This document shows, piece after piece, positions 46,250-57,760 of a stretch of 64,000 bases of DNA (the stretch's first letter is position 1; the number at the start of each line of letters is the position of its first letter). The notes below the pieces were generated by a model. That model saw only the letters and a list, made by a program, of their open reading frames with translations, made no database searches and was not told the DNA's origin. The DNA lies in the NCBI GenBank assembly GCA_013398615.1, contig VZSR01003806.1:18867380-18931379 (forward strand), given 5' to 3'. This stretch comes from Brachypodius melanocephalos. Taxonomy: Eukaryota; Chordata; Aves; Passeriformes; Pycnonotidae. Made by a program: the position numbers and the translations under genes.

Positions 46250-46630
46250 GATTTAAAAAAGAATTAAAGAAATTTTCAACTTGGGTGTAGGGCATAATTA
46301 CAAAAACATTAAAGCAAATAATTGGTAGCACTGTAATTTTTTCCTCCCCAGGTAACTACCATATGTATTACACAGTGAATCATTGACTCTGTCCCTCCTA
46401 TCATTAATTACTGTGATGCATAAATAATTGGAAAATTATATGTTCCAAAAATGATTTAGTAATACATTTTATGCATCTAATAAGCACAGGCTTTTAATCA
46501 TCACCAGACATGTTATGATAAATTTTGCTCTCCGTCTCAACTCTTCTGTTATCTCTCACTTATACGGCTGCCATCTCCTTGCATGCAAATATTACTAAGC
46601 CACTTGACATGACTGACTAACCAGTGGATG
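46250..46630. promoter_or_regulatory. Candidate conserved noncoding element
   Basis: Dense in TAAT-type cores (GGCATAATTAC, CAAATAATTGG, CATTAATTACTG, CATAAATAATTGG, CTTTTAATCATC), with a perfect octamer ATGCAAAT at 46583-46590 and TGACATGACTGACTAACC. Not repeat-derived and without a coding frame. It is one of the stronger enhancer-like blocks by texture, though still only inferred. Confidence 0.38.
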
Positions 46631-47802
46631 CTTTTTACTGGGCTTTATTCTGCTTGAAATTTTTGGTGTTGATATTTTGGCTTGAAATCCATCTGAGGGT
46701 ATCCTTAGCCTCACAGAAACACATTAAAGTATTTATCCCCAAACCATAAACTATTGTTTAATTTAAATGGAAATATCTTAATCTGTTTTTTTCTGCATCC
46801 ATTTAAAACAGTCTGTACCTTTTGTTTTGCACAGCGGGGACATTTCAAATCCGCTGCTGTGGATTGAACTGAAATAACTGAAAATCTACTCTTTTTAATT
46901 AGAAACAGTAAAACATATTTTAACATGTGCTGATCATCATGGTATGAGTTATATCCTTTCTTCAGGTTTAACACATTATGTTTGACACTCCATCATCAAG
47001 TTATATGACTCAACACCTTAAGGAACAACTCAGCCTGGAAAAGCACAAGAACCACTGATATGTCAAGATGTTATTTCAAGTTCAACCCAAGCAACACAAC
47101 CTGTCAAAACTGTTCAAATTAAATTTGCCACTCTGTAGCTAATCATTCATGCTTACTTTTAGTGCTGCTTACAGTTGCATTGCTCACAGAACCTGCAGCT
47201 CTTTCACACAACACAGAAATTGGGGTTTGTGACTGGCTAAGGGAAGGTGATAATGAAATGGTTTGGTTCATTAAATTGTCTTTAAATAAATACAGAGTTC
47301 ATAGAAATTTGATAAAATCATATCATATCCAGAGTTTTATCCAATTATACTTCAGATAGACACAAAATATTTGACTACACAAACTATTGAAACCATTTAT
47401 TTCTAAGCCAAGAAAAACACAGTGAGCTCTGTCTTTTGAGATCCTAATGCTACACTCTTGAACCTCCTACCTCTTGTTCTTCGTGTAAAAGAATAAAAAT
47501 TAGTGTTTCCCATTTATTTATAGCTACTGTCAGACAGTTGAAGGCTGTCTCAAGCTCCAAAGATGTAAGAATATTGATACTAGCTCAAGTCTGGGTTTCT
47601 GCATAGTCCAGGGTGATGCAGCACAAGGAAGAACCAAAAACAACACATGGTCTTTACTGGGTCACTGAACATGAAAATTATTAGGGACATGTGACACCAT
47701 TTCAAACCAAACTGTGCCTTTGTGAGGCTGAAGAGGTTACAAATACTGCATCAGATTTAGTAACAAAACTGAGAGGAGATTTAATTTGTCTCAGCCTGTG
47801 AA
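46631..47802. other. AT-rich unique DNA
   Basis: No gene or repeat supported. Confidence 0.5.
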
Positions 47803-48030
47803 ACAAAATGGTTTGGGTTGGAAGGGACCATCCGGTTCCAACCCCCTGCCATGGGCAGAGACACCTTCCACTAGACCAGGCTGATCCGAGCCCCATCCTT
47901 CCTGGCCCTGGACACTTCCAGGGATGGAGCCACACCTTCTCTGGACAAACTGTGCCAGGCCCTCCCTACCCTCAGAGGGAGAAATTCCTTCCCAATATCT
48001 AACCTAGACCTGCCCTTTTTCAGCTTAAAT
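47803..48030 (-). mobile_element. CR1 LINE 3' end (antisense, about 225 bp)
   Basis: AATGGTTTGGGTTGGAAGGG, TTCCAACCCCCTGCCATGGG, CACCTTCCACTAGACCAGGC, CTGGCCCTGGACACTTCCAG and TCCCAATATCTAACCTAGAC are the reverse complement of a CR1 3' end. The tail units are missing, so the copy ends just inside the terminus. Confidence 0.95.
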
Positions 48031-49002
48031 ACCACATCTCATACTTACTCCATGTACGTAAAAGGTGACTATTGCCTTGGTATCTCCTGCAAGTCACGGA
48101 CTGGCTGAGAGAGAGGCTTTTCCCTTAGATGATCACCTGATTGTAACGTTCCATTCTGAATTCCTGCTAAATATCTTGTTCCTGTTCTGAGGAGGAGATG
48201 CTGCACCTGGAATCTCAGCTCTACCTCTCTGGATATCTTCACTTGCTTCAAGCAGCCCCTTTTGATTCAGCCAAACTGCTTCTACTACTCTGAGGGGCTT
48301 GTGAAGGACAAGTGCTAGGAGCTCCAGCAGGACTCCAGAAAAGCCTTTGTATTAAATAACATGTCCTGACCTTATGGAAGTAATTCATAGATGAAAATCT
48401 GGATTGCTTTTGCTTTTGGGAGGAAAGGCTCAGCCATTGAAGTCAATGAGACAAATCCGTGCCAAGAGTTCTTGTGTCTGCAGAAAATTCGTGCAAGGAA
48501 AGGAGTCCAAAGTTGTCTTTTTAATTTTGTTGTGACTCAAATCATGATGGAAAACACTGCAGGAAATCAGGTGTCTTTTTCACAGTGAAATGCATCAACG
48601 TTTGAAATAATCTCTGACAAAAAAGGATACAAGAATGTTTGACTTAACCGTAACTACATCCACCCACCCTTCATTGAAAACAGCCTCGGAAACAGGTGCT
48701 GGGGATGTGTGGAGCATTGAAGGTGGAAATGCAAGAACTGAAATCCTTTCCCTGGTTCCTCCACACAGCAACCTGCATGCCTCTCAGGTGAAAATCCCTG
48801 AAAGCCTCTTCTGTTCCAGGTTCTGTTCATGAAAGGGGTGCAGTGTCTGTGACAACATCCACTCTATTCCATCTCTTCACAGGAGTCTGATGTGTACTTG
48901 ATATGATGAACAGGTACAAGAAGTGTCTGACTGTCCTGTCTCACTTAAGTTTGGTTAATTTAAAATAAATTTATTTTTGCTTTCAATATGCATAGCTGTT
49001 GG
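48031..49002. other. Unique DNA, nothing recognised
   Basis: No gene or repeat assigned. Confidence 0.5.
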
Positions 49003-49085
49003 ACTCCCGTGGCAGGGGGTGGAACAGGATGATCCTTGAGACCTCTTGCAACCCAATTCATTCCACGGTTCTGTGATTCCATGGA
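49003..49085 (+). mobile_element. CR1 LINE 3' end fragment (sense)
   Basis: CCGTGGCAGGGGGTGGAACA, GGATGATCCTTGAGACCTC and GGTTCTGTGATTCCATGG match the final 80 bp of CR1 with its tail. Confidence 0.93.
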
Positions 49086-49399
49086 AGAGGTCAAGAGCCC
49101 ATACCCATGTTCTACCACTGCTTACTTTACTATTCCAGATCACAGTGGACTGGCATCTCAATAGAAGGGAATACCAGGAGGGAATACCAGATCAGTGATA
49201 TTTTTCAGGGAGTTCCAGGTTTGGAAAGGTTAATATGCCTACTGGATACTGCCAACCACCACAGGGAAATAGTAAGGAAGGAGAAAAAGGGTCTACAATA
49301 CAGGTGTTCTCATGCCCTTAATAGCAGTAAAATAGGTTGGAAAATTGCTTCCAGATAGGTGGGAGAAAACATCTTATCACCAGAGACTTGAAGAGCCCA

Positions 49400-49690
49400 G
49401 ACTTATCAAAAAGAAAATGAAGACACAGCAGCACTACTTTTTCAGGGAGAAACTACCCTGAACTAACAGGCTGTTTAATCAGGCAGGTAAAGGCATAACA
49501 AAATCCAATGGCTGAAAGCTGGAAGCAGAGAAATTCGAATGAAGAATTAGACACACGTTTTAAACTGTGAGTGCAATGTGAAACTGGAACACATTTCCAA
49601 GGCAAAGGATGGAGTTTCCAACATTCAATGCCTCCAGATCAGGTGCAGATAACCTTCAGAAACCTCAATCAAGACACTGAACTGAAAACA
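49400..49690 (+). mobile_element. Ancient amniote-type CR1 fragment (sense)
   Basis: AGACTTATCAAAAAGAAAATG, AGGTAAAGGCATAACAAAATCC, AATGGCTGAAAGCTGGAAGC, GAGAAATTCGAATG, GACACACGTTTTAAACTGTG and GGAACACATTTCCAAGGC follow the order of the ORF2 C-terminal region of the old CR1 group shared by turtles, crocodilians and birds. Heavily diverged, with no open frame. It is the sense counterpart of the antisense fragment at 26972-27372, but covers a different part of the element. Confidence 0.72.
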
Positions 49691-51060
49691 GAAGGAAATG
49701 TTAATGCCTTTCCAAAGGCTTTCGTGTAATGAGAGTGGATTAGAAAATACATCTTCGTGCCATGAAGACCTATGAATTCTTCATTCTTATCCCAGTGGGA
49801 TCCAAATATGGAAGCAGTCTTCAGCAGCCTTGGTGAGATCAGTAGGACAGAGACAAGTCAGGAGGAACTCAGGGGAAAGGAAAAGAATAAGCAGCTAGGG
49901 TCACAGGCACAGCCTTTATTCAAAGGATTAGAGTTTCCCTTTCTTTCCATGGCTGTATCCTTGTGCTCTCCTTGGCAAAACACTTGGAGGGGAGGATGCT
50001 GGTGATCCATCTTCATAAACTAAACAACTCCAGGAAATATTCCTAAGAACTGAAACTCTATAATCTGTATCATTTAACTATGTGAATGGGAAGTTATTTG
50101 TCTTTATGCCCTTTGCTCTCACCCAACCCCTTTGAAAATGAGAAAAATACCAAGTACCCCAGCCAGTAGGCCCTACAGATGCAGCTTCCTTGTGATTGAG
50201 GAGCTGAGGGAATTCAAGAGCATGGATGTAGGCTATCCTGTGCTCAGCTGGACTTGGTGACAGGAAATTAGTTTAGGTACGTTGAATTTACTGGTATGGG
50301 AAAAATTCTTGCTTCCCTAAGCCAAGGGGATACAAACTTCTGTGAGTTAACTTGCAGTAGACCTCACAGTACTCAGGGAAAGATAGGGGGTTGAAAATAA
50401 AGTCTAAGGATATAGCTTTTGCTTAACATTTCCCCTGAACTCTGGAGATAGTCACTCTGCTGTAGTTTTTTTCTGTTGATCCATTGAAACAGGAATGTCC
50501 CAGGAATGTCCACCTGGAAAACAAAAAGTATGACTGTTGTAAGACCTTTTCCCAAGGTAACACCATAATAAAACCAAGGAGGAAACCCAAGCCTCATTTC
50601 TTACAAGTCAGATGCTCTCTTTCTTGAGTTATCCTCATCCATGCTCATCCATGTGAGAGAGGGAGGTGATCCACAGGGACTGTTCATGTGAGGCAGGGCC
50701 ATATTACTGAACTTCCCTTTGAGAGACTTTCTGCCCTCTTCTCTCCCTTCCCCAGATCAAATCCATTTACTCCTTTCAGGCAGGGATAGAGTCTCCAGTG
50801 TCACTTTAGACAGAGTTTTCATTGAGCAACAGCCAGTATATGAAGCCAGTATTATTGTTTCAATGAATCTGTCTAAATGACCTCAAGGAATGGATTTCAG
50901 GTCATATCACGGACTGGCACTATCCAAACAAGACAGATCAAGACAAGGTTTTTGGTGTGTCAGATGTGGTTTTAATTTAGATTGAGACATGACAACTTGT
51001 CAAAGGAATGTCATCAAATATTAGTGTTTCTTTTCTTGATAATGCAATATTGTGTATTTC
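49691..51060. other. Unique DNA, nothing recognised
   Basis: No gene assigned. A short duplication (ATGCTCATCC/ATCCTCATCC) is present near 50630-50650. Confidence 0.45.
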
Positions 51061-51110
51061 AATCAGAGGGTTTGTATAAAACAAGAATCAGAGAGTTTGT
51101 ATAAAACAAG
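51061..51110. repeat. Tandem duplication, 25-bp unit x 2
   Basis: Two adjacent 25-bp units (51061-51085 and 51086-51110) sharing GTTTGTATAAAACAAG and differing at one position (GAGGG versus GAGAG). Confidence 0.96.
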
Positions 51111-51629
51111 AATCGACCCCCAACTTTGTCTTGAGCCTCTGTTGAAATCAGAATGCAAAAGTGTTCCTTGTAGTTCTCAGAGTAAGACTGACTTGCAATA
51201 AATATGAGAATGTCCCATTGTATTTTCAAGTAGAAACCAAGAAAGAATTGATGACTTGTTTATCATCTTTCACTTACAAATATTGTTATGCAATCAGTGA
51301 GCCATGCAGTTACCTATCATGAGATAATTCTTACTGTTTCTTGTGTAAGACTTGAAAACAGTAGTTCAATATTTATGACATTCAAAGAAAGAATTGCACA
51401 TTGGATAAATTTTTCCACTTCCCAAAGAATTAGGTGTTTAACGCGAACTCACCACAAGCCCCAAATGAGTAGCTACTCAGTCTTCCCTCTCAGATGGAAT
51501 TCTAAGAACAATTCTGTTGGGCTACCACTGTGTAACAGCCTGTTAAAATGAAATTCCTTCTCCATAACAGCACACAGACTAATTTGAATCATGACCATTC
51601 CAAGCTGACTTTCCCAGCTGATCATGAGA

Positions 51630-51962
51630 GAGGGGCTGCAGGAGGCTCGAGAGAGGGACTTTTCATAAGGGCATGTTACGATAGTTCAAGGGGAAATGGC
51701 TTAAAACTCTCAGAGGATAGGGTTAGGTTAGATTTTAGGAAAAAAATTCTTTACTCAGAGGGTGGGGAGGCACTGGCACAAGTTGCTTGGAGAAGTTGTG
51801 GCTGCCCCTGGATCCCTGGAAATGTCCAAGCCTAGGTTGGAAGGGTCTTGGAGCAACCTAGTCTAGTGGAAGATCTCCTTGTCCATGGCAGGGAGATGGG
51901 ATGAGATGGTTTTTAAGGTCCCTTCCAAAGCATTCTGTGATTCTATGATCCTATGATTCCAT
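51630..51962 (+). mobile_element. CR1 LINE 3' end (sense, about 330 bp)
   Basis: CTCGAGAGAGGGACTTTTCA, AGGGGAAATGGCTTAAAACT, GGGGAGGCACTGGCACAAGT, CTAGGTTGGAAGGGTCTTGG and CAACCTAGTCTAGTGGAAGA cover the ORF2 end to the tail. The tail keeps three octamer units (GATTCTAT, GATCCTAT, GATTCCAT). Confidence 0.95.
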
Positions 51963-52576
51963 TATATACTTTTTCTTTCTATAAACCATGCTCTGAGCTG
52001 CTTTGGAGAGTTTTTTCCTCCCAGTTCAAAAAACTGCTGCTTTTATCGCACGCTTTGGTGAACATTGTTTTTATCTCTGGAGTTCACCAATTTGATCTTC
52101 AAAGGCTGGCATGGTCTTTCATAAATTAAAGAAAATAAAAGAGGAGGTGATAGGCTTTGAAAAACTGTTGTGGCGATCCAAGCTGTCGCTGTGACAACAC
52201 TGGGCTTGGCATCTGCTCTTCTTTGTGGAGCAGCAACTCAACCTTCATCTGCAATCTCACAATTGCAGAGACCCGTGTCCACTTGTTTCTTCCATAATTT
52301 TGTTTCAACTGCTTGATAGTTGTCCTGTGATCTTTTGTGTCTTTATATGATCGTGCATAACAGATGCATTTGCTCACTGCACAAATCCCCCAGATCCTTA
52401 AGGAGGATAATTGAGAAAAGCTCACACTTCAGATGAGGGATTCCCACTTCTCAGCCATGCTCTATATCCCACACCTCTTGCTTAAACTGTCACATTTATT
52501 TGTACATTTTTCCCAAAAAACTTCTAGCAGGAGCTAAAGTGATTGACTTTTTCCTTAAAAACTGAGCCTGCACTAG
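51963..52576. other. Unique DNA, nothing recognised
   Basis: No gene supported. A minus-strand frame at 52126-52425 lacks a recognisable domain. Confidence 0.45.
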
Positions 52577-52670
52577 CATAGAATCAGAGAATCATTTAGG
52601 CTGGAAAAGAGCTCCAAGATACTTGAATCCAACCATTTACCTGTCACTGCCATGCCCACCACTAAACCAG
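52577..52670 (-). mobile_element. CR1 LINE 3' end fragment (antisense)
   Basis: CATAGAATCAGAGAATCATT, TAGGCTGGAAAAGAGCTCC, TGAATCCAACCATTTACCTG and CATGCCCACCACTAAACCA match the same CR1 subfamily as 8650-8716. Confidence 0.85.
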
Positions 52671-53535
52671 ATTCCATTGCAAGTTCTTTCCATAACAATT
52701 TTTTTTTTAATGAAGGAATCTCTGAAGTGACTCAGATCTTTGAGACACTGGTATTAAAAAAATAAAAATTCTTGAATTTGGAAATGGTTAATCAAAGAAT
52801 GAGAAACCAGGAAAAGGAAGTCAAGGGATTGAAAAAAGAGTGTCATGACTTTCTGGCACTTGATGGGTATTGCTGAATTAAGGATATATTTACCTTTTCC
52901 TTCCTCCTGTTGCAGTGAACCCAATTTCATCATATTTATTGTGAATATTTCAAATATTATTTATGAGATGTGGACTAGCAGACTCTGTAGCATTTACCTG
53001 CAGCCAGGTGGGTGAGCCTGGTTCCACTGTCCCCAGCTGAGGACTCCTCACTCCTGACCTCTTCCCCTCCCTACCCCATCCCACCTTCCCTGCATCACAT
53101 CTTTGTGCATGAACAAAAAAAGCAACACTGCTTTGCTATCAGCTCACCTGTGAATGAACAAATTGGGAGGTTTCCCTTCATCACTTTAGGTTCAGGTTTA
53201 CTGAAAAATTTATCTCTGGCCACAGGCCAGGGCTGCAGCCTCCCAAGTGGGAGAAACCATCCACTAATTTGAATTTGTCAGAGAGGAGCTGTCTGCTTGC
53301 TTTTATAGCTGGGGAGGACAAAGTAATGATTTTTTAAACTTTTCTTTTGCTATAAGCAGGCAAATATATTAAATAAAATTGGGTTTTTCAAGCAGTGCCT
53401 GTGAATGAGTTTTTCTGTGCTGTTACAACAGCTGAAATTGTCAAGCATTAATTCAGATCTAATATTTTGAAGCAGGAGGTTTTTCAAACTGAGCTGTATT
53501 GCTTAAAGGTCAAACTTAATCCCCTAGGATTTAAT
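52671..53535. other. Unique DNA
   Basis: No gene supported. 53270-53480 (GACAAAGTAATGATTTTTTA, GTCAAGCATTAATTCAGATC) is complex AT-rich sequence that could be regulatory. Confidence 0.4.
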
Positions 53536-53850
53536 TTCTTTTTCTTTTTCTTTTTCTTTTTCTTTTTCTTTTTCTTTTTCTTTTTCTTTTTCTTTTTCTT
53601 TTCTTTTTCATTTTTTCTTTTCTCTTCTTTTCTTTTACTTACTCTTTTCCTTTTTTTCTTTTTTCCTATTCAATTTTCCTTTTCTTATTCTTTTTCCCTT
53701 TCCTTTTCCTTTTCTTCTTTTTTTTCCCCTTTTCCTTTTTCATTTTCCTTTTCCATTTTTCCCTTTCATTTTTTTGCTTTTCCTTTTCCTTTCCTTTTTC
53801 CTTTCATTCTTCATTTTCTTTCTCTTCTTTTCTTTCTGCTTCTTCTCTGC
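53536..53850. repeat. Long polypyrimidine tract, (CTTTTT)n to degenerate CT/T
   Basis: About eleven CTTTTT units up to about 53603, then some 250 bp of degenerate T-rich pyrimidine sequence with very few purines. The plus-strand 179-codon frame across it encodes only phenylalanine/serine/leucine low complexity and is not a gene. Confidence 0.96.
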
Positions 53851-53870
53851 TTTTTAAAATTCCCTTTAAA

Positions 53871-54002
53871 TATTCAAAAAACATGTGGATGTGGCACTTG
53901 GGGACATAGTTCAGTGTGGGCTTGGCAGGGCTGGGTTAATGGTTGGACTCAAATGATCTTTGAGGGCTTTTCCAACCTTAATGACTCTACAATTCTGTTC
54001 TT
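53871..54002 (+). mobile_element. CR1 LINE 3' end fragment (sense)
   Basis: ATTCAAAAAACATGTGGATG, TGGCACTTGGGGACATAGTT, GGCTGGGTTAATGGTTGGAC, CTTTTCCAACCTTAATGACTC and an ATTCTGTT end match the CR1 3' end. It begins about 20 bp after the polypyrimidine tract. Confidence 0.93.
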
Positions 54003-57000
54003 TTAAAAGGAGCATAAATTCTTTAACACCCATAGACCAACACACCATAAAAATGTCCGTGTTTTTATCATTTATGTTGATAAAAACTTTAAAGATGGGA
54101 TGAATAGATATATATGACATTTTGGGGAAAAATATGAAAAATTATTCCAAAAGGCGAGTGGAAGTTTTCAACAATTTCCAACAGTTTTGGAGGTGGGGAA
54201 GTGATTATTTTTTTCCCCCACCTCATTTCACCATTTCTTGTCTGAACTGTAAGTATTAGAACTTTCAAAAGCCATAATAAATAACTCAGACACAACCTGG
54301 TAGAAGCTAGACTAAAAACTTTTTCCAATACCTTTATACAAAAAACCAGTTTGGTTAACCTTGCATGTTTATAAGCCATCCTCACCTATGAACAACAGCA
54401 CCAATGGAAGCAACAGAAGACTTAAAAAAAAAAAAAGCCAAAAAATCCCACAAAAACCTCCAAACAAATCAACCAACAAAAAAAAAAATCTTTTTTTTTT
54501 CCCTATTGTTCTTTAAATCATATTAACAATGTCCTTTTTTTTCCCCTAGGTATTGTTCTGTATGTTGAAGCTGATTATAAAAAGAACTTAAATATTTACT
54601 TAACTTGAATAATATAAGAAGTTTGACTGATTGGTCACATAGTCAATATTTGTGAAAAGAAGTAACACACACTCCTGGACAAAGACTTCTAGCAAGGGCA
54701 AATCTAATTTTGGTAGAAAGAGACAATTTTACAGCAACGAAAAACAGTGATCTGAAGAAACTGAACATTGGTCTAAGATGCTGCTTTTTGTGACCACTCT
54801 GAGAAGTGAGACTGTGGTGAAACATTTCAAAGAAAAAAAAATCAAATGAAGAAATTTAATCTTCAAATATGTAGGAAACTGTATTTTGCTTTCCGAGAAT
54901 GAGTGATTAAAACATTTGACTAAATAATTTATGTGATTTTCTTTGATATGGCAACACTGTGCCCTTACTGCTTGAATTCTTACCATACAGGAGAGTCTGA
55001 AGGATAAATTAGTTAAAATTTGTAAAGGTAAAAGCTCTGTGTAAGTGTGATTAACACAATTTAATTTGGGGAAATACTCTTGCTTTCCTCTGCTGTTGTC
55101 TATTCTGATTCTTGTTTTAAATCTCTTTAGAAAAAATCAAAATAAAAATTATGATTAAAAGAGTGTTCTGCGGGTGATTTATCTGCTATGGTGAGAGTCC
55201 ATCCAATTTGTTTTTGGATCATCACCAAATATGTATTTGTTTTTTGAAATGGACTGTTTATTAACATGATAATTTTTTTTGTCACAATGACATTTTAGAT
55301 GCTAAAAATATACTAAAAGAAGGTGTGCACACTAAATGTTTCTTGTTTCAAAGGGTACCAAGAGGAAGCAGTCTATACTAATAAATGTGTCGTACAGACT
55401 ATTTCACCTCTAGTGTCTGTGATTAGGGGTCTAATGTTGTACTGCTTTTAAGCATGACAATTGCATTTCATTGCATTTCCATTGAAGTGACTTTAGTCAA
55501 CGAGGAGAGAAAGGAAAAAAAAAAAAAAAAAACAAACAAAAAACCAACAAACCACCAACAATATAGCCTGATTATTTAACAAGAGAAAAATGAAAGTAAT
55601 CAACTGCATCTCCAGAAAGAAAAAAAAGGGCAAACACAACCTTCTACTGGAAATGCAAGCTTTCATTATTATTATTTTTAAATAACAAACAAAATAGCAA
55701 AACATCTCTTTCTTCATCACAAAAAACTGACTTTGATCCCCAGCACAGTCATTGAGTGGAAAATTGAACTACACTATAATTGCTTTCCCTGTGACCGATA
55801 AAGTGGTGTAACAAATTTTGTGTTTGAATGATAAAATCAGCAATTGGCCCCCAGCAATTCCTTCGACCATTCCTCCAAGGACACCAGCGTCCCATCAGGC
55901 TCCAGGGCTAGAGCGAAGGCTGCAGAACTGTAAACCTACTCCAAGCTGTTGTTGTTGGAGATTTTCTTTCTCTGATGCTGCTTGTTTTTTTCTTCTTTTT
56001 TTTTTTTATTTTCTTTTTTTTTTTTTTATAGAATGCTATGTGAAAAGCTTTTATGTATTTATTTGCTTGATTTTAAAATGACTGGGCTAAGTACTTCTAG
56101 ATCACCTAAAAAATATAAATAAAATTAAAGAATCAGATGGAAGCTTATTGTAGGTATATAAAATAAAACTATCCCAAATAAAATATATTTTACTCCAGAG
56201 TAAAATCTGGTTAGAAGGAGAAAATTGCTTTCCTCATAAGCACAGATAAGTCCCAGAGCTTGTAGATGCAGAAAAAACGTAAGAAAAATTTCCTCCCAAG
56301 GAAGGGAGGAGGGTTATATTTTAAGGTCATTTTGATGAGGGTTTAAGGTAAGAAGTAAATCTTTATCTCTTAACCACTGAAGGTGCAATTAAAGGAGTTA
56401 GGAACAAGCAGAAAATTTAGATGCAAGGAAACATTTATATTTAACTCTATTTGTGAGTTTAATGAGAGACAAGAAAGTGTAAATTGAGTGTTATTTTAAT
56501 TTACACTTTAAGCTGATTATAGACTTAGAAACCTCACATTAGTTCCCTATTTTGAAAGTTATTCCTCTTTGTTTACTTTTTTCTACACAGCAAACAGGAT
56601 TTTTTAGTGGAAATCTCGAAAGGTGCCTTCAGCTCCTCTCTCAGAAATTCCCAGGAGCTCCACCCCAGGCGCTGCTTTACTGGGTAGTACCCAACAACTT
56701 CTGCAGGTCTGGGTGTCCTGGAATGAGTGAATTTCATTTTCTCCTGGTACAGTCACCCTGATTTACAATCACTCACCTTCTTGCAAATGTGTGAGTAGAT
56801 GGGAATGAATGAATTATTTCCTTTCTCTCTCCCTCGCTGTTATTTCAGGGGTTTTAAAGATAGTTTTATACCTCCTGCTATTTTTACACCTTCTACTTTA
56901 CCCATCCCTAATGGATGTGGCCAGGCTGATACCTCAGGTGAACTGAAGGTGTAGAGGTGAGTGCTCAGCTGGTGGAAATTGTCACTGCTTCTTGTTTCCT

Positions 57001-57524
57001 TGGTGACAACAGAGCTGCAATATCCCTTTCCTCATTTGCCTCAGTTTTGATCATACACTGGATTATTTAGCACTCCTATTGCTAAGATAAAATAATGATC
57101 AGGAAGCCACCTTGAGATTTAATGTGAGATGTCTTCACTTTGAAATAAAGAAATTAATGCCAACAATTAATGCAAATTAATGCAAACAATGCACATGACT
57201 AATGCCATGTCCTGCTGTCTTTATGTCCCTTACTGTCATTTCATTGATATAGTTTACAACATGACACAGATAGTTTTAATGGTATAACTGATGGTAAGCA
57301 GGAGAGTAGATGGCAATAGGAGAAACATGGGAATGAGCAATCAGGCTCAGGATCTGAGACTGGATTGCTGTGAAATGGAAAAAAAAAAGCTACAAAAATT
57401 AGAATAATCTGTAGCCTTAGATCATAAATATGAATATTGAAAGCATTAAAATTTAAATTTTGACTATATCCTATTATAGCTAATCAAATAGTTATGGACC
57501 ACAGTCATGGGGACCAAACATTGT
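54003..57524. other. Long AT-rich unique interval
   Basis: No gene or known repeat supported. A and T runs occur near 54424-54437, 54479-54502, 55515-55532 and 55997-56029. 55140-55300 is complex AT-rich sequence with ATTATGATTAAAAG and similar motifs. Confidence 0.45.
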
Positions 57525-57760
57525 AATTGTGCAGGTGTAATGTTTCTAGTATTGCCCTGGATGATATCCTGACACAGTCTGGGACTTGGCATGGTCCAGA
57601 GACCATTGCCAATAGGTATTTTTGATGCAGGAACTCAGTTTTGGAGGTCCAGTTTAATACTATGGACATAGACCATCCTACACCACCTGGCTCAGTGTGA
57701 AAGAGATCCAGCACTGTGTAACACATTAATACAGAACTAGTTGTTCCCCACATTTATTAA
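57525..57760 (+). repeat. Unidentified dispersed repeat, copy 2 (possibly LTR-derived)
   Basis: Diverged relative of 33930-34145 (see that entry for the shared blocks): CTAGTATTGCCCTGGATGAT, TCTGGGACTTGGCATGG, CCAGAGACCATT, and further on GATCCAGCACTG with ACATTAATAC. A TATAAGAGGG sequence at 57804-57813 downstream could be a TATA box if the element extends right. The family is not identified. Confidence 0.5.

Noticed and set aside
53467..54006. Plus-strand frame of 179 codons
   Set aside because: It is the translation of the polypyrimidine tract plus a CR1 end: runs of phenylalanine, serine and leucine with no domain.
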